Part shown: one piece after another, positions 41,938-54,800 of the stretch | How positions within the stretch are numbered: position 1 is the first letter of the stretch | Layout: each line of letters starts with the position of its first letter | Origin: Symsagittifera roscoffensis | Taxonomy: Eukaryota > Xenacoelomorpha > Acoela > Convolutidae | Assembly (NCBI RefSeq): GCF_963678635.1 | Contig: NC_087062.1 | Span: forward strand, 17,969,789-18,033,788 | DNA: 64,000 nucleotides | Direction of reading: 5' to 3' | The notes under the pieces: model-generated | What the model saw: only the letters and a program-made list of their open reading frames with translations | Told to the model about the DNA's origin: nothing | Databases searched by the model: none | Program-made: the position numbers and the translations under genes

Positions 41938-42869
41938 GCTTCTTGATTGTTTTGTTTTGCTTGTTTCTTTTTCAGAAACGTTTTAAAAATCGTTCACTCT
42001 CAAACTTGATTAACACGGATCGATTTAATTTTGGTTTTGTTTTAAGTTCAGTTAGACTTCATTTACACTTCTAATAACGAAAGTGCAAATGGCGAAAAAA
42101 CGTGAATTACTTTCAGTTTCAGAAGTGGATTTTAATTTTGAGTTTTCACGTAATAAAAAAATAGCATATTGACCCGGAATTCTTAAGTTGGGTTAGTACT
42201 TTGGTTCCAAATAACTGTCGATCATCAAAGATTATCGAAGATCAAAGAGTTTTACGGTGATCTATTGTTTCTTAAAAGTTCAAAATTTGAAAATTTTTCT
42301 TTTCGATCCTGATTTTGTGGACCTTTTCCCACTGTATTTTAGCTATGATCTATACAATTACTTGTATAGAATTGGTTATCTTGCCATGGTGTATTTTCTC
42401 AAACCTGCGGTGTCCAATTGCAGTTTAGGTGTATATATTTTTAAATAAATTTACTTCGACCTTGCCTTCACCTCTTGCCTTTACCTCCCCTCCTATGATA
42501 TGCATATGCTCCCGTTAGGCCCATCGTCCTTTCCCCCTGTCCAATATTCAGCATTTGTATAAATTGCCATCATTTGCGGCATAATTTCATGTTCTTGTTG
42601 CAATTACCTATGTTGATTTGCTCATTACTGTCACCATATGTCAAATTGGACTGAACGTGTGCGCTCATATTGGGCTGATTTGTGAAGTGGAGTGGAGTGG
42701 GAAAATGTGAAGTGTGGATATGTCCCGTAGATTGGCGTCCTCTTTGCCCCAACCCAACCCCGCTCCCCCGTACTATAATTTCCTCTCATCCCAGAATATC
42801 TGAATTTTACTATCCCACCGCTTCGTCTCTTCACATTTCTAATCCCGCCTACTATTATTGCCATTTATT

Positions 42870-43400
42870 GTTCCGACCATTTGAAAAATAAGTATTCGGG
42901 TGTTTTAGTTTTTTTTCTGCTTTTTTTCCACGCAAAATCAAGTACCACAAACAATCATTGGTATAGGTCGAGTGATATACGAAATTCAAGCCCTTTCAGT
43001 CGTGATTCGAACAAGCGAATATTAAAAATTTTTTTTTAAAGTTTTCTCTGTATCGAGAAAAACGGGTTTAATTCTTTGATTTTTGTTTCAATTTCGAGCG
43101 AAGTAAAATTAGATTTTGAAGTTTTTAGCGCCATTTTGAGAACTAAAAAAATCTGAAAGAAAATAAAAGTTTTTTTTTCTTGTCTTTTTTCTTCAAATTT
43201 TTGTCCAGTTTGCTTACATTAGTATGACTGTCGAATATGCCTAAATTATACTTTTATGTTAGATCCTGTTATAAAACCACATAGTAAAAACTCCACTAGT
43301 TTGAAAAAAATATTTTTGTAGTTTTTCAAAGACAGAGTGCCTTGTACTAAGGTCTTTAAAGTCTTGCACAGTAACCGGCTATCCTTGTAGCCATTTAAAA
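42870..43400 (+). repeat. GTTCCGACCATTT repeat family, third copy
   Basis: Shares TTGTTCCGACCATTTGAAAA, CAAGTACCACAAACAATCAT, CCTTTCAGTCGTGATTCGAA and the late landmark CACAGTAACCGGCTATCCTT with the copies at 15258-16040. Confidence 0.7.
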
Positions 43401-45149
43401 AAAATTTTTTGAATTTAAAATTTAAACTTTGCAACTGATAATTTAAGGGCCATAACAATAGTTTCGCTGGTCCAATATTATTCCATGTGTTGTCTTTCCT
43501 GCAGATTGCCCTTACGTTCATCATCAGAATGTGAAATATTCAAGATAATCTGTTTTTAATTTATGACATAACAATGATTGTCTAATTGTCTACATAGAAA
43601 GTTTATTTGTGTAATTTCAACTTTTTTTGATATATAGATCGTTTTATCGATGCTTTTATCAATGAAACTTTCGCCTCTAGTGCATAATGATTGAACGCAG
43701 AGGCCACCATTTTGTGATGTAATGTGGATTTGGTGTTTTTCATCATTTTGCTTGTGCTTCAAATCGAAGCTGAATCAGTTCTAGAGATGGAGCTTAGTGG
43801 CACGATCATGCGGATCTGGTACTAATGCGGTCTTTTTGATTTGATTTTCCGCATTTCTATCATTAGTTTCTTGGTATTAAATTTGTTTTCTCAAATAAAT
43901 TTAATGCCAAATGCGTTTTGTTACTCAAATAAATTCGTTTTCATAGCATTTTGCCACCCAAGCCTCCTACGCCTAATTTTAATCTTTTTATCCTTGTTCT
44001 CTATTCTCTTGTTTCTGTCAGCTTATGTTGTGTATTAAAAACTATTTTTCCCCACCAGATCATTAATATTATTCTTCATTTATGTGTGTCAGTTATGCTT
44101 CATACCCAACTAGGACTCGCTTTTTTTTGTTGCGCTCACATTTTTGATTTCCGCTTCCCTCGATCTTAGGAACAGTTGCATTTTAGTTGCGCTTTTAAAA
44201 ACAATTTTTACCTTGCTGCTAACCAGAGGTAGTTCATGTTGTTTTCCTAGCATTTGCTTGGTCTTTATCAGGCAATACCAATAACAATGTTGAGTTTCGC
44301 GTTGCAAGGTAAATGTTTTTTTTTCTAACGGTACCGTATACCCCGTGTTGTTTGATGAAATCGATCTTCTGAACGTGCAAATGGAAAATTTAATTCTTTT
44401 TGGTTAGTTTTGTGTTAGGTTGTTGTTTGCTTTTGTCGTTCATTCCAATAAGGGTACCTTGTGAATAAATATTTTTCATTTATGGACGCTTATTGTGTTC
44501 CGCGATGCAGCCTCAATGTTAAACCTGCCCTTTGTTTTTTTTGCGTTATCTTAGCAGCATAACATAGCGATTCGGAGCTATTTTTGCTTCCCCGTTGTTT
44601 TGCTCATACCACCGTCACTATTCCTCGCACAACATCCCTGTCGTACTACGTTTTTTTTATCTAGGCCTGTCTATGCCACTATTGTGTGTATGTGAATGTG
44701 TATGTTTATAAATACTGTAATAGCATCAACAGAAATATCGCTGAGTAGGAGATATAGTGGTACTAGGTAGCTTCAGTGGTGTATAGACTGTGGTGTTTCT
44801 TTGGCTCAACATATTTCACTCTTTATCCTATCCCTTTTCTGCCCTTTTCTCTTCATTATGCTTGCTATTTTACCATCCACCAGTTCACTTGAAGCACTGT
44901 TTATTTCTCTATTTCGCCGTTTCGCTGCTGTATTTTCCTCAGTTTATTTCTCTTTGCTTTTTCGAATATTCCTCCAAGTGCCTCATAGTTCAACTGTTCT
45001 ACTCTTCTTTATGTCCCCCTCTGTTTCTCTCTGGCTTGGCTTGTAATGGGGGCGATAGTAGTAGCGAGGCCATGTAGTGTTGGTAGTTCTTTTTCTGCTG
45101 ATGTACTGTTACAACTGCACAACACCACACCACAGCCGAGCTTGTTTGA

Positions 45150-45222
45150 TTTATCCAGCCATCCATCCATCGTCCCTACATATCTATCGATATATCCATC
45201 CATCCATCCATCCATCCATTCT
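45150..45222. repeat. ATCC microsatellite
   Basis: CATCCATCCATC runs interrupted by TATCTATCGATATATC; simple sequence. Confidence 0.85.
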
Positions 45223-45809
45223 TCATTCTTATCCCATAAATTAAAATCCAAGTATGTATGTTCAACTGACTCCTGAGTTCAATCTACTCTACTCTGCCGG
45301 TTGGTTGATGTCCTCTTTCCGTCCTTCTTGATCCATCATGTCCCGTGTAGTGTACCGGTTGTCTGATGCTCAAATTTGATCTGCTTTGCCCCTCAATTCA
45401 TTCGCAGTTATACCCCTCTAGTTCAACTCCGTACTTCAACCAATAAGTTTTCTGTATTAGTTTTTGGTTACCCCGTACCCCACCGCCACACCACCACCGC
45501 CACAACTCCTACGCGTTCCTTTTTGTCCGCATGTCACCATCGTCGCAAAACTTTATTGTATTTTAACGTGGTTTCTGCTAACCACGCCCCCTGCTCTCCC
45601 GTCTGTTACTTCCGCACAGGTTCTTTTTCCATTCATCATTTGATAATGTAGTGGAGTAGTTATAGTGGTGCCGACGTCACAACTCGAAATCTATCATAAC
45701 AACCACTCGCTCCGCTCAATTTATCAGCACTTCTTAGTTCTGTGTGTATTCAGATCACCACACCATACATCTACATTATTGTTATCGCATTATTTCTAAT
45801 AAACACGCC

Positions 45810-48800
45810 CTCTTTACTGCCTTTGACTACCTAGTTTTGTTATTTTGTTTCTCTATGTTGCCATGTTGCCTAGATTGTTAATCCATTTCTTAGATTATCT
45901 TGTTTTTTTTTTTCTAAAAATGATGAAATGATATATTTTTTTAAGCTCAAATACAATCAAAATTTGGTGTAAATACCGACGAATTTCGTCATGATCAGTT
46001 AAAATTTCGATGCCATCATTAAAGATTTTTTTATCGAGTGCTAATATTTTTTTATGAGTGATCACTTGCTTGGGTTCTGTGGTTTTTATAGTTCGCTTGA
46101 TTGACTTCTTGTTTGCGGACAGTTTTGTTCTTCGATTTACGAATTACAAATACCGATTTACAAATGCCGAAATTACAAATACGATTTTACGAATTACAGA
46201 ATTAAACAAAGACATGCATGTATGAACTTCTAGCCAATTCATTGACCCATCCAAAAATGTATTTTTTCTTTTAAAAACATGTATCCACTTCATCTAAAAA
46301 TCATCATTCTTTCAAATACTGGTATGAAAAGAAGTGATTTTTTCATTTCATTTTAACTACTTGAACAATTGCGGTCTTTTGTTTATCAACATTTTTAAGC
46401 ACAGTCACTTATTTGAAATTTTTTTTTTTGGTTTTCTGTAATGAAATTGATTTTGAATTCAAGCTTTCAGTTGTTTGTTTTCTGTAACTTGTTGTTCGTA
46501 TGAATCATAAATGCAGATAAAATTACTCCAATAAAGAATGGTGCAAAATTTTTATCAAAGGATTTTGCTATTTTAGAATCACCAGCAGAGTAAAAAAAAT
46601 ATTTTGAAGCCTTTTTCAGGCAATCCAAAAAGTCGTCATCCAATTTTCAGTTTTTCGTTCAAAATGTTTCAAATTTTTGCAGTAAGATTGGTTCACTAAG
46701 GTGTTCCTGTATTTCAGTAATAATTTCCCAACTTTCCGATGGCAACGTGGAGAGAAATTACGATGCAATTGTTAACGATGTGTTTGTTTTGGAGTTCAGT
46801 TGCTAAAAAAGTTGGTCGTCAGTTTGAAATCAGTTTTTTTTACGATAAGCTTAAAACAGTATTTAGCGTGTTTCTGATTTCGAAAAAAGTAGGATTTTTG
46901 AGCTAAAACAGATAATCATGACGATTAAAAATTCAAGTGATGATGAAGAAAAAAGCCTGAAAGCGACTTATGAAGTTCAAAGATTTGAGGCTAGTCTTGC
47001 GATTTGAGGGGAAGTAGATGGATGTTTTTTGCACAACTAGTTTTTTAACGGATTGTTGTTTCTTCAGTTTTTACACCGTATTTTGTTTATACACTATCTT
47101 AGACTTTTTGAAGAAGCTACTTTAAAGTTATTTCTAGGATTTTATCTGATCAATTTCCAAAGGTAAGTTCCTAACTTTGAGCATGATAAAAATCAAGTTC
47201 CTAGTTTTCTACACTTGCGAGAACAAGAACCTTGCAATCGGGTACACAACTTTTTTCAAGTGAATAGCTTTGTTCACAGGACTCATCTCCTCCGCTGTGG
47301 CATACCTGTTGATCAATAGATATATTTTGAAAATCTTTGGATTTTAAATATGCTTGCAATTATGATTTTCAGACAGCTCCGATTTTATATAATTTCCCTT
47401 TTTAGTTTTTTTCCACACCTCTCTTGGTCGTGCAGTTTCTGAAATCAGGATTTTTTCTACCCTCATTTTTTAGGAGGTTTGACTGAAGATTTTTTTCGTT
47501 AAATTTCAAATGTAGTCACTTTATAGAAGACATATTTTTCTTTCCATGAGTTTTTTAACTTGGTTTCAATTTATCTGTTAATTATGTTTATGAATAGTCG
47601 ACTTTGCGAAATATTTGTCAAATTTCTGTTTTGAAATGATTCTTTTACTGGATCAATTGTTTTGAGTTTTGCCTCTGCATATTTCGGCTTTTTTATTAGG
47701 CAAAAATAACCCTTCAAGAGAAAAATTTCTTGTGTTGGAGTTTTGCTCGGAGCAGCATGCATTTTTGAATTAAATATTTACAGATGGTCTGGCCTTTAAA
47801 TAAAAACCTTGCTTATCTTACTTATTTTGCCTAAAGAACATGTGCTTGCATTGTTGGCAGTAGAAACAAGATACTTCTGTATTATTTCTTACTGAACATT
47901 TTTCGGCTGTTTTTTACTGAGCATTTTTCAGTTTAGTTACCTAATTTTTTTGTCTACTAGTTTTCAGCCGTTTTTTGATATCGATTCAACGAATAAAAAG
48001 CATAAACAGTTTTCGAGTTTTTCCTTTTTCAATTAATTTTTTTCGAAAACTTATTTTCGATGTCTTGAGTGGCGTGCTGTTCTTATCATATTGTTTTAGG
48101 CGAATGTAATGGAAGTCTACGAGATTATACGTAATTTTTTGTTATAACTTTCTAAATTTTTTTCAGTTGTTTTTAAATTTGGTGTTGATATTTTTTGTCC
48201 TGTTTTGTAGAACGATTACCTTTTTCAAGCAATTGCCTTGGGTTTAGGAGGCCTTAATTACTATCAGATCACAGAATACCTTTAAAAATGTTTTATCCAT
48301 ATTGCTCGTAATTTTCAGAGTTTTTTGTCTTTAAAAGTCAAAATTAGCTTTTTTTCGCTACTTTTTTTGAAGTCACTTAATGTTTTCCTCTCGTTCTGTA
48401 TAGTGTTTTTTTATCATTGGTAATTCAAATGTAAGCAGGATTTTCTTTAGTTCTAGTGTTTCGTTTTAATACCCACCAGAATCTTTTGTTAGCTTTCGAC
48501 AGGTTTTTCGAATAATTTTTTTCGTCTCAGCTTATTTGGCCTCAGTTTCTAGCAACTTGGCGATCTAATACGTCATGTTGTCTGAAGTGTTTTGTTGCAA
48601 ATTGATTCAAACTCATAGCACCAATTTTTTGTATCGCAAATTTTTTTAGTTTTCTTGTATCGCAAATTGTTTTTGATTTTGATTTGATTTTTTTATTTTT
48701 TTGTTTTTGATTTGAAATTCGAAAGTTGAAGTTTTTGCTATAGACATTGACATTGTTTCTTTGCGTTCATTGGCTTTTTTCGAAATTTCTGTTGGCTATG

Positions 48801-51330
48801 TTTTCGATTAACTGGCGTCTAAAGAGTGGGCTTGGGCGGGAGTGTGAAACGTGGAGTCCACATTAATAAGATTTTTATAATAAGCTTTTGTAAATCATAC
48901 TTACTCTTGATGAGAAAAATTTGGTTCGTCGCAACTCAAAAAGCGGCCTTGTATGCAGTACGACTGTTTTGCGTTGTTTCCAAATCCACTTAAAACTCTT
49001 TATATGACCTTTTGATATTAATAAATTAGGATTAGTTATTTGTTTATGCCCGTTGCATTTAATTACTTGTGCTTCTTTTTTTATATCCTCGATTTCTTTC
49101 GAAATGAAAAATGACTTTTTTGGAAAGTTTTACTCCTTCGAATGTGTTACATGTAATTTATCGTTATTTATGAAATTTCAGCGATCCGAAAAATTTACGA
49201 TTTACATTTTCTTGCGTTTAAATGCTAATGTACCACCTATGCTAATATTTCACCCGGTAATCGTAATTAATTCTTGAAACGAGCACTTCAATGCCCTCTC
49301 GTCACTCCTGATAGGGGTCAAATTTTTTATGCAAAATTGAAAATAATTGGAAGCAATTTTCTTATTTTTGCTTGGTTTTCTATAATTCCGGAATTTGCTT
49401 TCTTTCATCAACTGTTTCCTTTTTTTGTAATTTTGCAATACTATTATTTTTGTTCCGACTTTCGCAGAAATTGTAAGGCATAGAGAAGTTTTTTTTCAGA
49501 CCAGACAAAATTGTTCCGACTTGAAATCAGACAAGCTAGTTTGTCAAAATTGGTGGCATGGTTTCCTTTTAAAACAAAATTTCAACACTAACTATTATAT
49601 TGACAGTCCATAGTTTATAGTTTATCGATTTTTTTAGCAAAAAACAATCGGAGACCTATTTAAGGGCAGTCTGAACATTCAGGGATTTGCCCTGATATGC
49701 GAGCAGAATTTTTTTTTGTTTCATGCTCATTGAATTTATGGGCTAATTTATTCCACATTCTCGATAAATTTCAGGCCGAAGAAGTTCTCTCCTAAACGTT
49801 TAATTTATAATCTACATCGCAATATTTTAACCTGAAAATGGGAGAGATGAAATTTATGGTCTCCTTTTCAGTAAAATTGACGGTAGTGCGGGTATGTAAC
49901 TAGATTTGAAATTTGTTCCTAGTTGTCATTTCCCTTTGTGCAACTCTACGTCATAATCTATGACACAAACTCATGTTCTTTAGGTAAAAAAAAACCTGAA
50001 TTATAATGATTTAGTTGCTCTGATTAGATCTAACAATGGAGTATTTTCTGTCATCGAATTTGATTGATTGGTTTTCAGGTCGATATGCTTTAATGACGAG
50101 GGCTAAATCCTTAAAAACAACAAAGCAATGATGTATGTGTTTATTAGTACTGCTTCAACCGCTCACCGAACCTGATCGCCAAAACAAAACAGTTCAATAT
50201 ATTCCTACTCAAAATTCAGGTGAGAACTACTGCTTTTGTATTATACCTTCATCTTACCTTATCACTATTTCTATATATGTTTTCATCTTCTAGTTCTTCA
50301 TTCATTCGAAATAAGACCGATTAGTTGACGGATTGGGAAAAAAGTAACCCTCGTTTCCCGTTACATGTATCCTTATTCTTCAAAGAAAGTCTGCTTTGTT
50401 TGAACTTCTAGATAGATGGCAATCCCGCCATCCAAAAGGGCCGAAGGTCCAAAACTTATGCAGGATAAGCATAATCGAGGATTATTAAATCTGAAAGAAA
50501 TAAGCTGGGTAATAAGTGAGGTTAAACGGTTTAAGGGACATGAATTGGTTAAAAATGTCGAGCATTTTGTGTTTAGGGTTTCAGAATAGCCCCAAACTGC
50601 TGGTTTTACAAACTCGACTGACTGATCGAACTATATTTTCCTAAGTTTTCTTCATTAAAAACTAGTAGAATTGGTTAAAATAAAGAGATGTACATGAAAT
50701 GCTTTTTGCAGCTGGTAATAATGCAAAAAAAACGGCGGCATCAGACAATATTTTACATAATTGTTTTTGTTCTCTTTTCGAGGCTAGTTTATCTAAATAA
50801 TCAATCAGTTTTTCTGAATTATTTTTTTCGTTCATAAGTAACACGGATGCTTGCAAAGCAAAAAATATATTGGACATTCAACAATAAATTTGTAGATCGT
50901 ATCAAAAGCTTTAGAAAACAAACTATCTGAAAACTGCCAGGAAAATTGTGATGACGTTGTTTGTTTTAGATTAACCAGGTGCTTAGATTGACGTATTTTG
51001 TGAAAAAGCAACGCGCAATTTCAAATTAGCATTATCATTTATCCATGAAGTAACTATCAGTTTCTTTGCTTACGAAACGAACATATGTTTTTACTTTAGA
51101 AATATCTCTTAAAGTTCCGTTATACGTGCAACTTTACATCCTCGATACCAAGTTACTATTTTAGAAAAGCGACGCCAAAAGTGGAGCCATAAAAATTTTG
51201 TCGGTGTGGGAATTTTGCTCATTATATGATGCCTTCCAATAATGCTCTGTTAGTAAAATAGCTGGTTCAAAGCCGAAGTCATTTGACCGTGCAAAGCAAT
51301 CTGTCGTGTTGTTATAGTAGCAAATTAACT
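45810..51330. other. Intergenic, no gene seen upstream of CaMKII
   Basis: AT-rich, with poly(T) runs and decayed repeats. No conserved frame on either strand. Confidence 0.5.
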
Positions 51331-51341
51331 TCTACTTTTGG

Positions 51342-51348
51342 TATAAAT
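51342..51348 (+). promoter_or_regulatory. TATA-like sequence upstream of CaMKII
   Basis: TATAAAT in TTTTGGTATAAATTG, about 230 bp before the CaMKII ATG. Positional inference; an upstream non-coding exon cannot be excluded. Confidence 0.25.
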
Positions 51349-51572
51349 TGTAATATTTGAAAGAGGACACATTCATCTCAACTGACCTTAACCTTCACTC
51401 TTGCATAGCGTTGTGTATTGTTGTTATATTCCTCCTGGACGTAATTAGCGTTTTACCTGCTATTTGGGCTGATTTCCAATTTATTCTTCGCTCATTGCTG
51501 GCTGGTTTAGAAAAGCACAAATAACGTATTACTTGTTATTTTCGATACAATTCATCAGTAGCTCTACTAACC

Positions 51573-51846
51573 ATGTCGCCCAACATCAGCACTAAGTTCA
51601 CGGACCAGTACGACCTGAAGGAAGAACTGGGCAAGGGTGCATTTAGCATTGTGAGAAAGTGTGTGCACAAGAGCACCCAGCAGGAGTATGCGGCTAAGAT
51701 CATCAACACGAGGAAGCTGACCTCGAGAGATATTCAGAAGTTGGAGCGGGAGGCTAGGGTCTGCAGACTCCTCAACCACGCCAACATAGTCAGACTGCAC
51801 GACAACATTGCAGAAGAGAATTTCCATTACTTAGTTTTCGATCTAG
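51573..51846 (+). CDS. CaMKII: CaMKII exon 1
   Basis: Starts [19 protein letters not shown]. Carries the glycine loop and K42. Donor GTCAGT, phase 1. The T-D-x-Y-x-L start and K42 numbering match the family, supporting this Met. Confidence 0.96.
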
Positions 51847-54800
51847 GTCAGTTCATTCATTTTTTTAAATAAGAAAATGCGTTTTTATAACTGCTATCTT
51901 AATTTTTAAGCATTCAATAATTAATCACTCGGATGCAGATAAGTTAGTTAAATGGTGTCCAAATCAAAACTGCTAAAAAATGGTGTTAACAAAAATAAAG
52001 TTTACTAAAAATAAAGTATCTTGATGCTCGGTATGAACATAGACTGCTCATGTCTAAGAAGTTTTGACTGTTTTTTATTTTAGTAACGGGCGGTGAGCTA
52101 TTCGAAGACATAGTAGCACGTGAGTACTACAGCGAAGCAGATGCGAGCAACTGCATCCAACAGATTCTGGAAGCCGTCTCACACTGCCACACCAACCAGA
52201 TAGTTCACAGAGACCTGAAGCCAGAGAATTTGCTGCTGGCCAGCAAGCACAGGGGAGCGGCTGTTAAACTGGCAGATTTTGGACTAGCAATTCAAGTTTG
52301 TCCATTTTCTTCTCCAAATATATACGCCTCAATTAATTGTTTGTTCGTTCTGTTATGATCTGTATATATAACATCTTCGACTGAAATTACGGATGTCTTG
52401 AAATCCTGAAGTAAAATTTAGGTGACTGATTGCCGCGCACGCATTGCGTGTAATCTAATTTGTTGAAACTTGCGACGACATGTTTTTTAAAGAGATCTCT
52501 GAAAGGTTTAGATGCTAAAAATTATTGTCGCGAGAGCAGTAATATGGCAATTAATAATTGTGGCCTATGTTTAAACTTCACAGGTGAGTGGAGAGGAGTA
52601 TGCATGGCATGGATTTGCCGGGACACCGGGCTATCTGAGTCCGGAGGTGTTGCGAAAGGAGCCATATACGAAACCAGTGGACATCTGGGCGTGTGGGGTC
52701 ATCCTGTACATTCTGCTGGTGGGATACCCGCCCTTCTGGGACGAAGACCAGCACAAACTCTACTCTCAAATCAAAGCCGGTGCTTACGACTATCCCTCGC
52801 CCGAGTGGGACACGGTCACGGATGAGGCCAAGAACCTGATCAACCTCATGCTCACAGTCAACCCCCGCAAGAGGATAAAGGGTGAGTTCAGTCTGCACTA
52901 TCCACACGAAACCAAATTTTGATGATTTTTTTATACAAAATTGAAAAAAGTTAATGTAACAGACCTATCAGGCTTGAAAATGTAATCTGGGTCAGTTTTA
53001 AATATGTAATAGAATATTTCACAAATTGATTCAAGCAATATTAGACATTTACTCGTGTAGAGAAGGAATTTTTATTTTGGACTATAACGTGCATCAGCTT
53101 AATTGAGATTCGCGCTGATGCCATTGCTCTGCGATGGATGGTTGTATATAGTTTCAGTAGACGTGCAAGGAAATCTTTTAATAAAGTTTGGTAAACTTCG
53201 GATTCCCTAGGTTAGTTTACTGTAAATAAAAGTTATTACGATTGAATCAAGTCTAAAACATGGAAAATTAAGGTCTTCATCTTGAACATATATGATGTTA
53301 GTTTGTAAATAGCTGTGTACCAGGACTTGTTCCTTGTGGATGAAAGATCTGATCTGATTTTCAGCACTAGACGCTCTGAAGCACCCCTGGATTTGCAATA
53401 GAGAGCGGGTGGCTTCAGCCGTGCACAGACAGGAGACAGTCGAGTGCCTGAAGAAATTCAACGCAAGGCGGAAGCTGAAGGGCGCCATTCTCACTACAAT
53501 GATAGCAACACGCAATTTCTCCACACGTAGCAGTACTGCCAAGAAAGAAGCAGCGGCCGCCGCAGCTGCAGCTCAACAGGCAGCGTCTCAGGGTGGCATT
53601 CCCCCGCAACAGAACCCACAGACTCTGCTGACGCCGAATAATAACCAAGAGTCGACAGAGTCGCAGCAGAGTGCGGTCACAATGCTGGAGGACGTAGATG
53701 ATTCGCACGGGGCTAACCTTCATAACAAGTCAGTATCATTAGTTTCTATGAATTATGAGTGACGATGAACGAAGTGAAGACATTTATTCGACTCAGTTCG
53801 TGTCGTTTTTTTGGTAAAGAGTAACAAGAAAAGTTTTTCACGCTCAGTTTTTTTCGCGGTTTGACTTTTATTTTTTAAATCACTCATATTCTTTGGCCAA
53901 ATGGAAGGCCTATCGCATCACGCTCTCCGATAAGAATAAGTTTAAATGGCGTGTAAACGTTATTGAATTGTAGTTTCAAAAGTAGACTTCTGGTTTTAGA
54001 TTTTGCAGCGGAGTGCAAACAGTTAACTATTGATCCAGTTTTTTTTTTTCAATTTAAGTTAGTCAAACTGTTTTGTTTTGCTCCTTACAAGTTTACCCTT
54101 AAGCGAGTTCATTACACTTGCGAAAGCAGGCGCCTTGTAATCGGTTCGAGTTTCACCCGCACTTGTTTTTTTTTCAGTATGTATGCAATTGAAAAAAATT
54201 TTTCGGTAAAATTGATTTGTTGGATTTCCCTTTATCTGCTCAAATTTTTTTCGTCTAGGGAGCCACATCAGGGGTTTTCTTGTGGTGTAAGTAGGCGCGG
54301 ATCTATAAATTTCTCTCGGGAAGAGGCGAATTTTCAAAAAAAAAATTGAAAATTTTGTCGACCCTTTTTTTAGGTTGATCAAATTGATTTTCTGAGCTCT
54401 CTCAAATCACTATAAAGACTCTAATTTGACGAAACTTTCTGCGCCGTAGGCAAATTTTTGAAAAAGGCCAAAAAATGTATTTTTAGGCACTTTTTGAAAA
54501 ATTTCGACCAAAAAATCGCGTTTTTTCGGCGCGCGCTCCGCCCTCAAAATTAGTATAGATTGGCGCCAAAGGCGCCTTCAGTAAATTTTCAAGGTGTGTC
54601 AGCCAAAAATGGATATCTCAAAATAATTCAAAGGGGGACACTTGGGGTCGGCGGGGGTCGAATTCCTAGGGAGAGGCGTGCCCTCCCGTCCCGCCCCCCC
54701 CTAAATCCGCTACTAGCTGTAAGCAAGTATTATGTTAGTTGGAAGTGTTGTTCATCGTGATCCTATTCGAAACCACTGATAAAATAAGTGGTACCGCTGA

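Larger units (their letters stand above)
42440..45800. other. Compositionally distinct, C-rich intergenic segment
   Basis: Plus strand enriched in CCT/CCC runs, with less T-only sequence than its neighbours. Includes an ATCC microsatellite at ~45150-45220. Open frames here are Ser/Phe/Leu-rich products of pyrimidine bias and show no domain. Confidence 0.4.

Noticed and set aside
44790-45276. Leu/Phe/Ser-rich open frames in the C-rich block
   Set aside because: Explained by pyrimidine bias and an ATCC microsatellite; overlapping frames are open on both strands.
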